Positions 60,901-64,000 of a stretch of DNA of 64,000 bases are shown in pieces (the stretch's first letter is position 1; every line of letters begins with the position of its first letter). Origin of the DNA: Peromyscus leucopus. Taxonomy: Eukaryota; Chordata; Mammalia; Rodentia; Cricetidae. Made by a program: the position numbers and the translations under genes. The stretch lies in assembly GCF_004664715.2 (NCBI RefSeq), contig NC_051072.1, positions 41,843,142 through 41,907,141 on the forward strand. The letters are read 5' to 3'. The notes beneath the pieces are model-generated. The model did no database searches. It was not told the origin of the DNA and saw nothing but the letters and a program-made list of their open reading frames with translations.

Positions 60901-63900
60901 GAAGCTGTTGGTTATTGCTAAGATATGAGTTTCACTGTGTTATCACGACATGCTGGTAATCATTGTGGTTTATAGGCTTACAGCTGGGTAGTATTATTGG
61001 TTGCTTCCCTCTCTTAGATGCATGTTTAATACCTTCTTGTATTATGAAAACTAGTCTTCAAGGAGGAGACTTTCAGGTCAGATCCTGCTCAAGTCCTCTG
61101 GGTCTTATGTCTGAGGTGCATATTGTCTTCAGCATTAGGAACTTACCTTTAACCTCTGGAGGCGACCAGTCCTTAGCATGTTTTATCACCAGCCCCACCT
61201 CCTTTTGAGACAGGGTCTCATGTAGCTTAGGCTGGCCTCAAACTTGCTATGTAGTCTAGGATGATCAACTCCTCTCCCCCTCTCCCCCAGTATTGCTGTC
61301 CTGGAACTCACTGCATAGACCAGGCTAGTCTTGTGCTCACAGAGATCCATCTGTATTTACCTCTTGAGTGCTGGGATTAAAGAGCCAGTTCCACAGCTAG
61401 CTCTTTTTTTTTTTGTTTTAAGATTTATTTAGCCAAGCAGAGTCAGGGTGATCTCTATGAGTTCAAGGCCAGCCTGGTCTACATAACAAGTTCCAGGATA
61501 ACCAAAGCTGCATAGTCAGGTGGTCCCAACCCCCACCAAAATTTTTATTTTTACTTTATGCATATGAGTGTTTGTCTACATGTATGTGTGTATACCACTT
61601 GTGTTTCTGGCGTCCAAGGAGATCAGAAGAGGATGTTGGATCCCTGGAAACTGAGTTATAGATGGTAAGGAGCCACCATGTGTGTGCTGGGGGCCAAAAA
61701 TGGGTCCTCTGAAAGAGCAACAAGTGTTCTTTACTGCAATCATCATCTCTTCAGCTCATGACCAACTCTTGATCTTCCTGTCTCTGCTCTCCAAGTGCTG
61801 GGATTACAGACATGCACCATCGTACTTGGCTTCTATCTTCCTGTTTATTTATAATCATCAACTGTATCACATCTAAGGAAAGAAAAAAAAATGACTAATT
61901 ATTCTCTAGTTTTTTTCAAAGATATTTTTTCAGGATTTCTTTGAGTCAGGAAGTGCACTGTCTCTGAAAATCCTGTAATTAATTTAGAAGAGTTGCATCC
62001 ACTTCTGTTATTCCTTTTTCATGCTGTTGTTCGATGGAGCTAGTTGTCCTGTTTGTGTCTCACCTTCTGTGCTTGCTGACTTGTTTCTTGCTGATAAGTT
62101 TCAGGTGAAAGTGTCTTGGTTTTTACAGTCTGTTGCATTGTTATTAGTTAGGAGTTCCATGGCTTTAATACTTTATTGTAACTTTTCCTAATGGGGAATC
62201 CAAGGACAATGGGCCTGAGTATTTAAGGGTACTTGAAATGCTAAAAAAAAGTTAAACTTACTTTAATGGCTCCCGTTTTATATTGAAAGGAGCTAAGTGT
62301 GTGCTTCTCAGCTAAACTCACCAAACTGTCAGTGGGTGGCACTGTCTTCTATTTAGAAAGAAAACCCAACCAGTTGGAGTTTGGACAAACCAGTTCTCAA
62401 GAGTGTGTTTTCACATAGTTTATTTGTGTAGTGTTTCACTGAATATCCTTCCCCTGGTACGTTTTTTAGAAGAAAATGTGGAAGAAATAGGTTTATTCCT
62501 CCTACTTGGTTTTCTTCATTACTTTCTCTTTTCCATCTGAGCTATAAGCAGACATCAGTTGATGGCTCTGGAGCAGATGAAGGTTATGCATAGCGTGTGG
62601 ACATGATAGTGGTCAGTGGTTTCTTTCTTAAATCTGTCTTCCCTTGTTTTACAGTAAGATGAAAAAATGGTTGAAAATGGCTGAAATACTTGTCAAAGAT
62701 AGTCATAGTAAAACTGATTTTATTCAGAAGGTGCTACTAGAGGAGGGGTCACAGGGGGGACGAGAGGCTGGACACAACACTGAATGTAAGAAAATGGGAG
62801 TTTATAGTCAAAGAATTAGGAGACGGTGTGGGAGGTGTTAGTGGCTGGGAAGTTACTAGGAGGAAACATCCAGGATAAGGGGCAGTTTCTGTTGAAATTG
62901 ACCTTCTTAAGGCAGGCCAGGATGATGAGATACCATCAGGATTGTAGAGGTAAGGAACCTAACTAGATATTGAGAGTGAGTGAGATGTCCATGAGAGAGA
63001 GGCTTTGTCTGACTATACCATTGCGTAAACTGTACAATGAAGAGGCAGACCAGGAAGTCTAGAAGTCCACGCCCAATTAGGAAAGGGATTTAGGAGAGCC
63101 TGACTAGAGTTTAATCAAGAGTGATATGATTGCTCCTGCACTGTAATCATCTCTTTGTGTAGCAGTGTAGATTAGCTTAAAACTACTTAAATTGGAGCCT
63201 TAGTATGTGTCTGATGTCCTTACTCAGGTACTTTGTTCAAGATCTAGACTAGGAAACAAGGGATATTAAGAACAGCATTTTCATACTGTTCATTTATTTC
63301 TGTCCAAAGTGGTATATTGCCCTCATTCAGAAATACTTGATGTATGCAAAACATGTTGCTCACATAGTTTTTATATTGAAATAATGGTAACTTTTACTAA
63401 TATAATAATAAATTTTAGGAGTAGAAAAAGGGAAGAATGCAAAAAAGAAAAATTGAGGAAAAAAGAGAGAGAAGAATTAATAGATAAGATCTTTGTCATT
63501 GCTAAGTGGTGGTGGCATACACCTTTAATGACAGCACTCTGGAGGCAGAGGCGGATGGATCTCTTGAGTTTGAGGCCAGCCTGGTGTACAGAGTGAGTTC
63601 CAGGACAATAAGAGCAACACAGAGAAACTTTGTCTCAAATAACAAACAACAAAAAAAGATATTTGTCATTAATATCTATATTTTAAAAAATTTTTGAGAT
63701 AGTATCTCCCTGTGTTGCTCAGGCTGGATTGGAACTCAGGAGTCTCTGATCTCAGCCTCTCAGTTACCTGGGATTATGGGTAAGTTCAATTTTGCCCACT
63801 GTCATATATATATAATTCTTCTGTTGTTCTCTTGAGACATGGCTTTATGTAGCCTCGGGTGTTCTTGAACAACTGATCCTCCTGTCTTTACCTCCCTAGT

Positions 63901-64000
63901 ATTATAAGTGTTTGTCACCCTACTCATCTTAATATCTGTAACTGTTTTTTGTTTTTGTTTTTGAGACAGAGTCTCTCTGTAGCCCTGCCTGCCCTGAAAC
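27100..64000 (+). CDS. IPO11: IPO11 (importin-11), 5' part of the gene; continues past the right edge
   Basis: Importin-11 is a karyopherin-beta family nuclear import receptor. It binds cargo such as E2 ubiquitin-conjugating enzymes and ribosomal protein L12 and releases it in the nucleus on RanGTP binding. Four coding exons join in frame to 516 nt, 172 residues, from [20 protein letters not shown] to AADRKLFYD. They cover the importin-beta N-terminal (Ran-binding) region and first HEAT repeats of a protein of about 975 residues. All splice sites are GT/AG. The next expected exon, starting like LASGIYNFACSLW, is not found before 64000, so intron 5 runs past the window. The gene is intact as far as seen. 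The coordinates give the visible gene span; exons are separate entries. Confidence 0.95.
27116..27130 (+). other. Candidate 5-codon upstream ORF in the IPO11 5'UTR
   Basis: ATG GCG CGT TCC TAG lies inside the inferred exon 1 and overlaps the YY1/TISU-like AACATGGCG. It is transcribed only if the start site is upstream of 27116. No other ATG lies between its stop and the main ATG in the inferred spliced leader. Confidence 0.4.
27590..28640 (+). other. IPO11 intron 1, proximal unique part
   Basis: Apart from a T run near 27695-27718, this is unique-looking AT-rich sequence with no SINE. Repeat-poor DNA next to a promoter can hold regulatory elements, but no specific site can be named. Confidence 0.5.
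28665..29085 (-). repeat. B2/B3 SINE, (TTA)n tract and reverse B1
   Basis: Reverse B3 runs to about 28862 (GCAGGCAGAAGAGGGTGTTG; TTAACTGCCAAGCCATTTCT). An ATT trinucleotide run at about 28924-28950 leads into a diverged reverse B1 (TTGAGACAGGCTTTCACTAT). Confidence 0.75.
29605..31150 (-). mobile_element. Old L1 (Lx-like) 3'-region mosaic
   Basis: Blocks such as CATTATGGCATTTTCATACA, TGATGTTCTCTGAACCTTGG and CTCCCTCCTGTGGAGTGGGC-like sequence, and an ending near TTTTGGGAGTCTTGGGCCTC, resemble the reverse of Lx-type L1 3' ends. The copy is broken up by SINE remnants and by the tandem duplication at 29921-30196. There is no open frame of L1 length. Confidence 0.45.
29921..30196. repeat. 138-bp tandem duplication
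   Basis: GAGAATGCGTGTTGTTTCCT begins at 29941 and again at 30079, an offset of 138 bp, and similarity continues through CTTCCTAGCCCATGTTGT in both copies with only a few substitutions. Each copy contains the perfect 16-bp palindrome GGAAACAATTGTTTCC. Because 138 is a multiple of three, a short plus-strand frame shows a repeated peptide, which is a by-product. Confidence 0.92.
31537..31698 (-). repeat. Young B1 SINE with target duplication
   Basis: Near-consensus reverse B1 including TTGCGCCTTTCCTGGAACTC and GCTTTGGAGACCAGGCTGGC, the cricetid-type middle. GTGAACAT flanks it at 31528-31535 and 31699-31706. Confidence 0.95.
31718..31932 (-). repeat. B2/B3 SINE, reverse
   Basis: TATTTATTTTCATTTGTATT, GGATCTCCTGGAACTGGAGT and TGATGAGCCATCTCTCCAGC are in reverse-B3 order. 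Confidence 0.88.
32065..32105. repeat. (CA)n microsatellite
   Basis: Uninterrupted CA repeat inside the L1 fragment. Confidence 0.95.
32313..32414 (+). repeat. ID SINE (BC1/tRNA-Ala-derived), near-consensus
   Basis: GGGGTTGGGGATTTAGCTCA opens the element. The Pol III A box (TAGCTCAGTGG) and B box (GGTTCGGTCC) are both present, followed by an A-rich tail of about 25 bases. GAGAAAGGAGATTTT flanks it at 32298-32312 and 32415-32429. It is the only intact-looking ID copy in the window. Confidence 0.95.
33077..33600. other. GC-richer intronic stretch, possibly L1 5'UTR-like
   Basis: Base composition is richer than the flanks (GCTGGGCGGCGCCTTCTTTT). No open frame or firm repeat match is recognised. 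An L1 5'UTR in reverse is one possibility. Confidence 0.35.
33844..34201 (+). repeat. Rodent interspersed repeat, copy 2 (same family as 16503-16854)
   Basis: TTTTATTGCTGTGAAGAGAC, GGGGCTGGCTTACAGTTCAG and GCAGGCAGACATGGTGCTGG match the first copy in order. The end ACACTACCACA corresponds to its CAAACCACCACA. Confidence 0.8.
34202..35070 (+). other. IPO11 intron 1, no gene seen
   Basis: Unique sequence with one reverse B1 remnant near 34700-34850 (TTTTGAGATCGTGTTTTACT). Confidence 0.5.
35077..35305. repeat. Rodent interspersed repeat ('TCAACTTGACACAAGCTAG' family)
   Basis: TTGTCAACTTGACACAAGCT, GGAAGAGGGAACC and CTTGCTTTCTGCTGGGATGA are landmarks I recall from a common rodent repeat whose family name I cannot state with confidence. 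Confidence 0.5.
36129..36272 (+). CDS. IPO11: IPO11 exon 2 (first coding exon; ATG at 36135)
   Basis: The acceptor is TTGCAG|GCGTCC. The ATG at 36135-36137 sits in a good context (GTCCATGG). The exon encodes 46 residues, [20 protein letters not shown] through [12 protein letters not shown], and ends at CTG|GTGAGT. The amphipathic helices are the start of the importin N-terminal domain. Confidence 0.96.
36494..36680 (-). repeat. (TG)n microsatellite and reverse B1
   Basis: The TG repeat at about 36494-36533 is followed by GATGAGACAGGGTCTCACTG, a diverged reverse B1. Confidence 0.85.
37000..37095 (-). repeat. B1-related remnant, reverse
   Basis: CAGGTGCTGACTTCAAACTC and GAGGATTACAGGCATATGCC are reverse B1-like landmarks. 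Confidence 0.6.
37163..37341. mobile_element. URR1-like hAT MITE, 3'-truncated
   Basis: CAGTGCTTCTCAACCTTCCT opens the element, then CTACTTCATAACTGTAATTT and TTATGAATCATAATGTAAAT match the family in the orientation opposite to the 4950 copy. The far terminal repeat is missing. Confidence 0.85.
37342..37800 (-). repeat. SINE cluster: two reverse B1 copies around a reverse B3
   Basis: A B1 remnant (to about 37445), a B3 (TTTTGCCTGCACGTGTGTAT, about 37470-37640) and a further B1 (AGGTTTCTCTGTGTAGTTTT through GGTGCGTGCCACTG, about 37652-37790). Confidence 0.75.
37801..38335 (+). other. IPO11 intron 2, no gene seen
   Basis: Unique-looking sequence without recognisable exons or RNA genes. Confidence 0.45.
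38336..38712. repeat. Forward B1 then reverse B3
   Basis: B1 at about 38336-38460 (GGCATGGTGGTGCACACTTT, ends CAAACAAACAAAAAG), then reverse B3 at about 38515-38700 (TGCCTGCATGTATGCATATG, ends TTAACTGAACC). Confidence 0.82.
38775..38936 (-). repeat. B2 SINE, reverse, with target duplication
   Basis: AAGATTCATTTATTTATTAT through TTGAGCCATCTCTCCAACCC. GGAATAGGTTATTTT occurs both before (from 38756) and after (from 38937) the element. Confidence 0.93.
38960..39366 (+). repeat. Rodent interspersed repeat, copy 3, diverged
   Basis: CCTATTGCTGTGATAAAACA, then GAGGTTCGATTACAGTTCAAG-like sequence and the ending GATTAACCATTACAATTTC place it in or near the family at 16503 and 33844, but it is more diverged in the middle. 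Confidence 0.6.
39430..39715. repeat. (ATTC)n, B1 remnant and (TC)n(TG)n microsatellite
   Basis: ATTC units lie at 39430-39457. A diverged reverse B1 follows to about 39580. TC units at about 39615-39643 pass directly into TG units to about 39675, then a TA run. Confidence 0.88.
40030..40555 (+). repeat. ID-like and B1/B4-like SINE remnants
   Basis: TCTGGGGCTGAGGTTGTAGA with GCCCTGGGTTCGATCTCAAC is a degraded tRNA-derived head. B1-like and second tRNA-derived pieces follow, ending in AAAAAAATAAAG near 40549. Confidence 0.6.
40638..40738 (+). CDS. IPO11: IPO11 exon 3
   Basis: The acceptor is TTTGCAG|AAT. It encodes [20 protein letters not shown] then [13 protein letters not shown] plus two bases of His, and ends CTCA|GTAAGT. 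NxRxLAxxxFKxxI is the importin-beta N-terminal signature. Confidence 0.96.
40821..40892 (+). pseudogene. U6 snRNA pseudogene, 5'-truncated
   Basis: The segment TTAATTGAGA.CAACAGAGAA through AAGGATGACATGGAAATTCA to TGAAGCATTTGATA aligns in order with the 3' two-thirds of U6 snRNA. The ACAGAGA box is kept as ACAGAGA, but the AGC catalytic triad region and several stem positions are mutated. The 5' stem-loop is missing and an A-rich tail (AAAAGAAAAAAAG) follows. This is the layout of a retrotransposed, non-functional copy. It lies 80 bp downstream of the IPO11 exon 3 donor. Confidence 0.85.
40905..42110 (+). other. IPO11 intron 3, unique with one B1
   Basis: A reverse B1 lies at about 41625-41772 (GCGTTTTGGGACAGGACTTT). 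The rest shows no gene or RNA. Confidence 0.5.
42156..43405. repeat. 48/50-bp minisatellite, 25 full copies plus one partial
   Basis: Units begin GAAGTAG and follow GAAGTAG(R)TACAGTACCA, then CGTTCTTCCCATTGTACACA and GTGCACATGT. I counted unit starts at 42156, 42204, 42252, 42300, 42348 and so on to 43372. Most units are 48 bp, and those with CACACATTC or CACACGTTC are 50 bp. Variable sites: TAGGTAC/TAGATAC/TAGGGTC, CACG/CATG/CACACA, GTAC/GTCC and CACATG/CATATG. Copies differ at only these few sites, so the array is young or homogenised. Long minus-strand open frames of up to 264 codons across it result from the period and are not genes. Confidence 0.97.
43406..44128 (+). other. IPO11 intron 3, no gene seen
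   Basis: Unique AT-rich sequence with a short B1-like remnant near 43530-43570. Confidence 0.45.
44129..44335 (-). repeat. (CA)n microsatellite and reverse B1
   Basis: CA units at 44129-44174, then TTTTTTAAGACAGTGTTTCT through GATTAAAGGCATTGTGACAT, a reverse B1. Confidence 0.88.
44460..44585 (+). repeat. B1 SINE, diverged
   Basis: GAGCATGGTGGCTCATGCTT, GGCTGAGGCAGGAGGATTGT and GTGAGACCTTGTCTCAAAAC. Confidence 0.75.
45195..45410 (-). repeat. (TC)n, reverse B3 remnant and B1 3' remnant
   Basis: A TC tract at about 45200-45219, B3-like sequence (GTGTGCAGGTGCCTCAGGGA), then the B1 end GCCTCCCGAGTGCTGGGATT. Confidence 0.65.
45543..45615. repeat. (GA)n(TG)n microsatellite
   Basis: A short GA run passes into an uninterrupted TG tract of about 30 units, one of the longest dinucleotide tracts in the window. 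Confidence 0.95.
45620..47220 (+). other. IPO11 intron 3, largely unique
   Basis: B1-like remnants are seen near 45840-45900 and 46890-47015. A 98-codon open frame near 46421-46717 has no recognisable homology. No exon is assigned. Confidence 0.45.
47225..47490 (-). repeat. Reverse B3 fragment joined to reverse B1
   Basis: AATTTATTTATTAATGTGTG leads into a B1 with TTTGCGCCTTTCCTGGAACT and GCTTTGTAGACCAGG appearing twice, a short internal duplication near 47371-47410. Confidence 0.8.
47710..47990 (+). repeat. Forward B1 and a second B1-like remnant
   Basis: TGTAATCCTTGCACTCGGGA through AGGGCTACACAGAGAAACCC, then a degraded copy (GAGACTGAGGCGGGAGGGTT) to about 47980. Confidence 0.8.
48140..48985 (+). 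mobile_element. L1 retrotransposon, 5'-truncated: end of ORF2 plus 3'UTR
   Basis: GACCCAGCCATCCCACTCTT through ATTTGTAATAGCCAGAACCT is the conserved end of L1 ORF2. The frame at 48172-48468 includes [18 protein letters not shown], a typical ORF2 C-terminal peptide. A 3'UTR with a G-rich tract (GGGTGGGAGGGGGGAGAATA, near 48908) and an A/T-rich tail follows. Reverse transcriptase and endonuclease domains are absent, so it is dead. Confidence 0.93.
48986..49041. repeat. (TA)n tract at the L1 tail
   Basis: An uninterrupted AT run of about 20 units, probably expanded from the L1 3' tail. Confidence 0.93.
49085..49230 (-). repeat. B1 SINE, reverse, diverged
   Basis: TTTTGAGGCAAGGTCTCACT, GGCTAGCCTCAAATTCGGAA and GTTCTAGGATTAAGGGTGTT. 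Confidence 0.75.
49245..49715 (-). repeat. Two reverse B3/B2 copies
   Basis: The first, at about 49255-49430, is degraded. The second, at about 49500-49710 (TATTTTGCCTGCCTGCATGT; AACAATGAGCCTTCTCTCTA), is clearer. Confidence 0.72.
50014..50086 (+). CDS. IPO11: IPO11 exon 4
   Basis: The acceptor is TTATAG|T. It completes the split His codon and encodes [20 protein letters not shown] then PINQ. The donor is CAG|GTCAGT. The 73-nt length keeps the frame. Confidence 0.95.
50180..50465 (-). repeat. Two adjacent reverse B1 SINEs
   Basis: The first ends ATATGCCACCACCACCCGGC at about 50333. The second starts at the following T run and ends near GCATGCACCACC. They lie about 95 bp past the IPO11 exon 4 donor. 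Confidence 0.88.
50466..51409 (+). other. IPO11 intron 4, B1 remnants only
   Basis: B1-like remnants at about 50500-50620 (forward) and 50880-51010 (reverse, degraded). No gene. Confidence 0.5.
51410..51631. mobile_element. URR1-like hAT MITE
   Basis: CAGTTTTTAACCTGTGGGTT begins it and AAGGTTGAGAACCACTA ends it. The interior (TTTACATTATGATTCATCAC; TTACAGTTATGAAGTAGCAA) matches the copy at 4950 in the same orientation. No convincing 8-bp duplication is seen. Confidence 0.85.
51632..52447 (+). other. IPO11 intron 4, distal unique part
   Basis: No exon or RNA gene. A degraded forward B1 is seen near 52100-52190. Confidence 0.45.
52448..52651 (+). CDS. IPO11: IPO11 exon 5
   Basis: This 204-nt, phase-0 exon has acceptor TTTAG|ATT and donor GAT|GTAAGT. 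It encodes 68 residues: [20 protein letters not shown], then [20 protein letters not shown] and [20 protein letters not shown], ending ADRKLFYD. The [10 protein letters not shown] turn is typical of the second HEAT repeat region in importin-beta proteins. Confidence 0.97.
52652..53320 (+). other. IPO11 intron 5, proximal unique part
   Basis: No recognised exon or repeat, apart from weak SINE-like sequence near 53085-53225. Confidence 0.45.
53325..53455 (-). repeat. B1 SINE, reverse, degraded
   Basis: TTTTAGACGTGGTCTTTTGT, GACTGGCCTCAAACTTGCTG and CCAAGTGCTGGGGTTACAAT. Confidence 0.7.
53965..54115 (-). mobile_element. L1 3'-end fragment, reverse
   Basis: TTTTATAATTAATTAAATTT, CAGCCATGGATTCCCCTGTC and CCCACCCCCCAGCTCACCCC are the reverse of a rodent L1 3'UTR with its G-rich tract. 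Confidence 0.6.
54447..54568. repeat. Duplicated (TG)n-plus-unique-spacer block
   Basis: Two TG arrays (about 54447-54474 and 54498-54546) are each followed by the same 24-bp spacer GTAGTCTCAGGTACATG then TTGGCTG (54473-54496 and 54545-54568, 72-bp offset, identical). Confidence 0.95.
55125..55300. repeat. Degenerate AT-rich tandem repeat
   Basis: Recurring ATTCATTAATTACATT-like and TCATGATATT-like words at irregular spacing of about 20-35 bp suggest an old tandem array. Confidence 0.6.
55301..55964 (+). other. IPO11 intron 5, no gene seen
   Basis: Unique AT-rich sequence. Confidence 0.45.
55965..56598 (-). mobile_element. L1 retrotransposon fragment, reverse: ORF2 end and 3'UTR
   Basis: On the minus strand it reads through the same L1 landmarks as the 48-kb copy. 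Visible here as their reverse: CATCTAGGTTGTTTCCAGGT, TAGTTCCATCCATTTGCCTG and GAGTGAGTACATACCATG. It extends further 5' (TTCCACAGTGGTTGTACAAG). The frame is broken. Confidence 0.9.
56599..56752 (+). repeat. B1 SINE inserted at or in the L1 fragment
   Basis: Forward B1 (GTGGCACATGCCTTTAATCT through CTACACAGAGAAACCCTGTC) with an AACAACAAC tail. ATTTATTTTC lies on both sides (near 56588 and 56756). Confidence 0.88.
56755..57100 (-). repeat. Reverse B3 then reverse B1
   Basis: B3 at about 56762-56962 (TTTTGCCTACATGTATGTAT; TACTGAGCCACCTCCCC), then B1 at about 56970-57095 (GGGCCTCATTTTGTAGCCCT). Confidence 0.82.
57101..57600 (+). other. IPO11 intron 5, no gene seen
   Basis: Unique AT-rich sequence. 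Confidence 0.45.
57601..57952 (+). repeat. ID-like remnant, forward B1 and 28-base T run
   Basis: GGTTGAGGATGTAGCACAGA is a degraded tRNA-derived head. B1 follows at about 57739-57895 (GAGCATGGTGGCACATGCCT). A T run lies at about 57923-57950. Confidence 0.75.
58255..58400 (-). repeat. B1 SINE, reverse
   Basis: TTTTTTCCTGAGACAGGGTT through GTGCTGGGATTAAAGGTGCG. Confidence 0.88.
58627..58965 (-). repeat. (TTCT/TTCC)n, reverse B2 and reverse B1 remnant
   Basis: A pyrimidine microsatellite at about 58627-58680, a near-consensus reverse B2 (58683-58848; GTCAGAAGAGGGCACCAGAT), then a T run and short B1 piece to about 58965. Confidence 0.88.
59013..59182 (+). repeat. Young B2 SINE, forward
   Basis: GGCTGGAGAGATGGCTCAGC, GAGCACTGACTGTTCTTCC and the ATAATAAATAAAAATCTT tail. 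The flanks share AATTGATG, a probable target duplication. Confidence 0.92.
59522..59835 (+). repeat. B2-like and ID-like SINE remnants
   Basis: GGCCTAGAAATATGGCTCAA to a poly(A) near 59718, then GGGCATGTGGCTCAGTGGTG (ID-like) to about 59835. Confidence 0.72.
60066..61195 (-). mobile_element. Old L1 (Lx-like) 3'-region fragment, reverse
   Basis: Starts with TTTTTTAATTTAAATATTAC and CCCCCTTCCTGTTCTTC. Blocks such as GATTTCCTCCTGCTACGTTA, GACCAGTTGTGCTTTTCTGT and GAGTGAGCCTTAAGTCCCGT are landmarks I recall from Lx-type L1 sequence. No L1 reading frame remains. Confidence 0.5.
61200..61855 (-). repeat. SINE cluster: reverse B1 pieces, forward B1 piece and reverse B3
   Basis: B1-like pieces at about 61204-61385 and a forward piece at about 61435-61530 (GAGTTCAAGGCCAGCCTGGT) precede a reverse B3 at about 61550-61760. 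A final B1 3' piece follows (CTCCAAGTGCTGGGATTACA). Confidence 0.75.
61860..63495 (+). other. IPO11 intron 5, no exon found
   Basis: Unique sequence. I looked for the next importin-11 exon (LASGIYNFACSLW) and did not find it. A TTTTACAG near 62648 is followed by frames without recognisable importin sequence. Confidence 0.5.
63503..63660 (+). repeat. B1 SINE, forward
   Basis: TAAGTGGTGGTGGCATACAC through GGCCAGCCTGGTGTACAGAG, with a CAAATAACAAACAAC tail. Weak reverse B1 pieces follow to the window end. Confidence 0.85.

Noticed and set aside
61860..63495. Possible next IPO11 exon or a nested gene such as LRRC70
   Set aside because: No importin-11 or leucine-rich-repeat peptide could be found. 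Both are expected further right in this gene.

Overview
This is a mammalian genomic window with intron-split genes, canonical GT/AG splice sites, two CpG-island promoters and very dense rodent SINEs (B1, B2/B3, ID) plus L1, URR1 and LTR copies. The young B1 copies carry a form I associate with Cricetidae (voles, deer mice, hamsters) rather than mouse or rat: in the reverse orientation the middle reads like 'tttgcgcctttcctggaac'. I therefore infer a cricetid rodent. The species cannot be fixed from the sequence alone.

Three genes are present in the conserved mammalian order KIF2A(+), DIMT1(-), IPO11(+). (1) Positions 146-231 are the last coding exon of KIF2A, a kinesin-13 microtubule depolymerase, followed by its 3'UTR. 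(2) The complete DIMT1 gene lies on the minus strand. Its 12 coding exons run from the ATG at 15358 to the stop at 3573. I joined them by hand: the lengths sum to 942 nt, 313 codons plus stop, with every junction in frame. The product is the 18S rRNA adenine dimethyltransferase of the KsgA/Dim1 family. (3) The 5' part of IPO11 (importin-11) lies on the plus strand: a CpG-island promoter and probable non-coding exon 1 near 27.1 kb, then coding exons at 36135-36272, 40638-40738, 50014-50086 and 52448-52651 (172 codons). The rest of the gene lies beyond the right edge.

Layout: 1-3.6 kb holds the convergent KIF2A and DIMT1 3' ends. 3.6-15.4 kb is DIMT1. 15.2-15.75 kb is the DIMT1 CpG island with a tandemly duplicated ZNF143-like site. 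15.8-26.9 kb is an intergenic repeat field with two oppositely oriented solo LTRs of one family, a third 555-bp LTR and nested SINEs. 26.9-27.6 kb is the IPO11 CpG island. 27.6-64 kb is IPO11 introns with L1 fragments, SINEs, a U6 snRNA pseudogene, a 138-bp tandem duplication and a 26-copy 48/50-bp minisatellite.

The three genes are housekeeping neighbours, not an operon or pathway: mitotic and neuronal microtubule control, ribosome small-subunit biogenesis and nuclear import. I see no new multi-gene system. The most unusual structures are the minisatellite with its alternating unit types, the duplicated promoter element, and the cleanly bounded nested insertions. Repeat boundaries without a stated target-site duplication are approximate.
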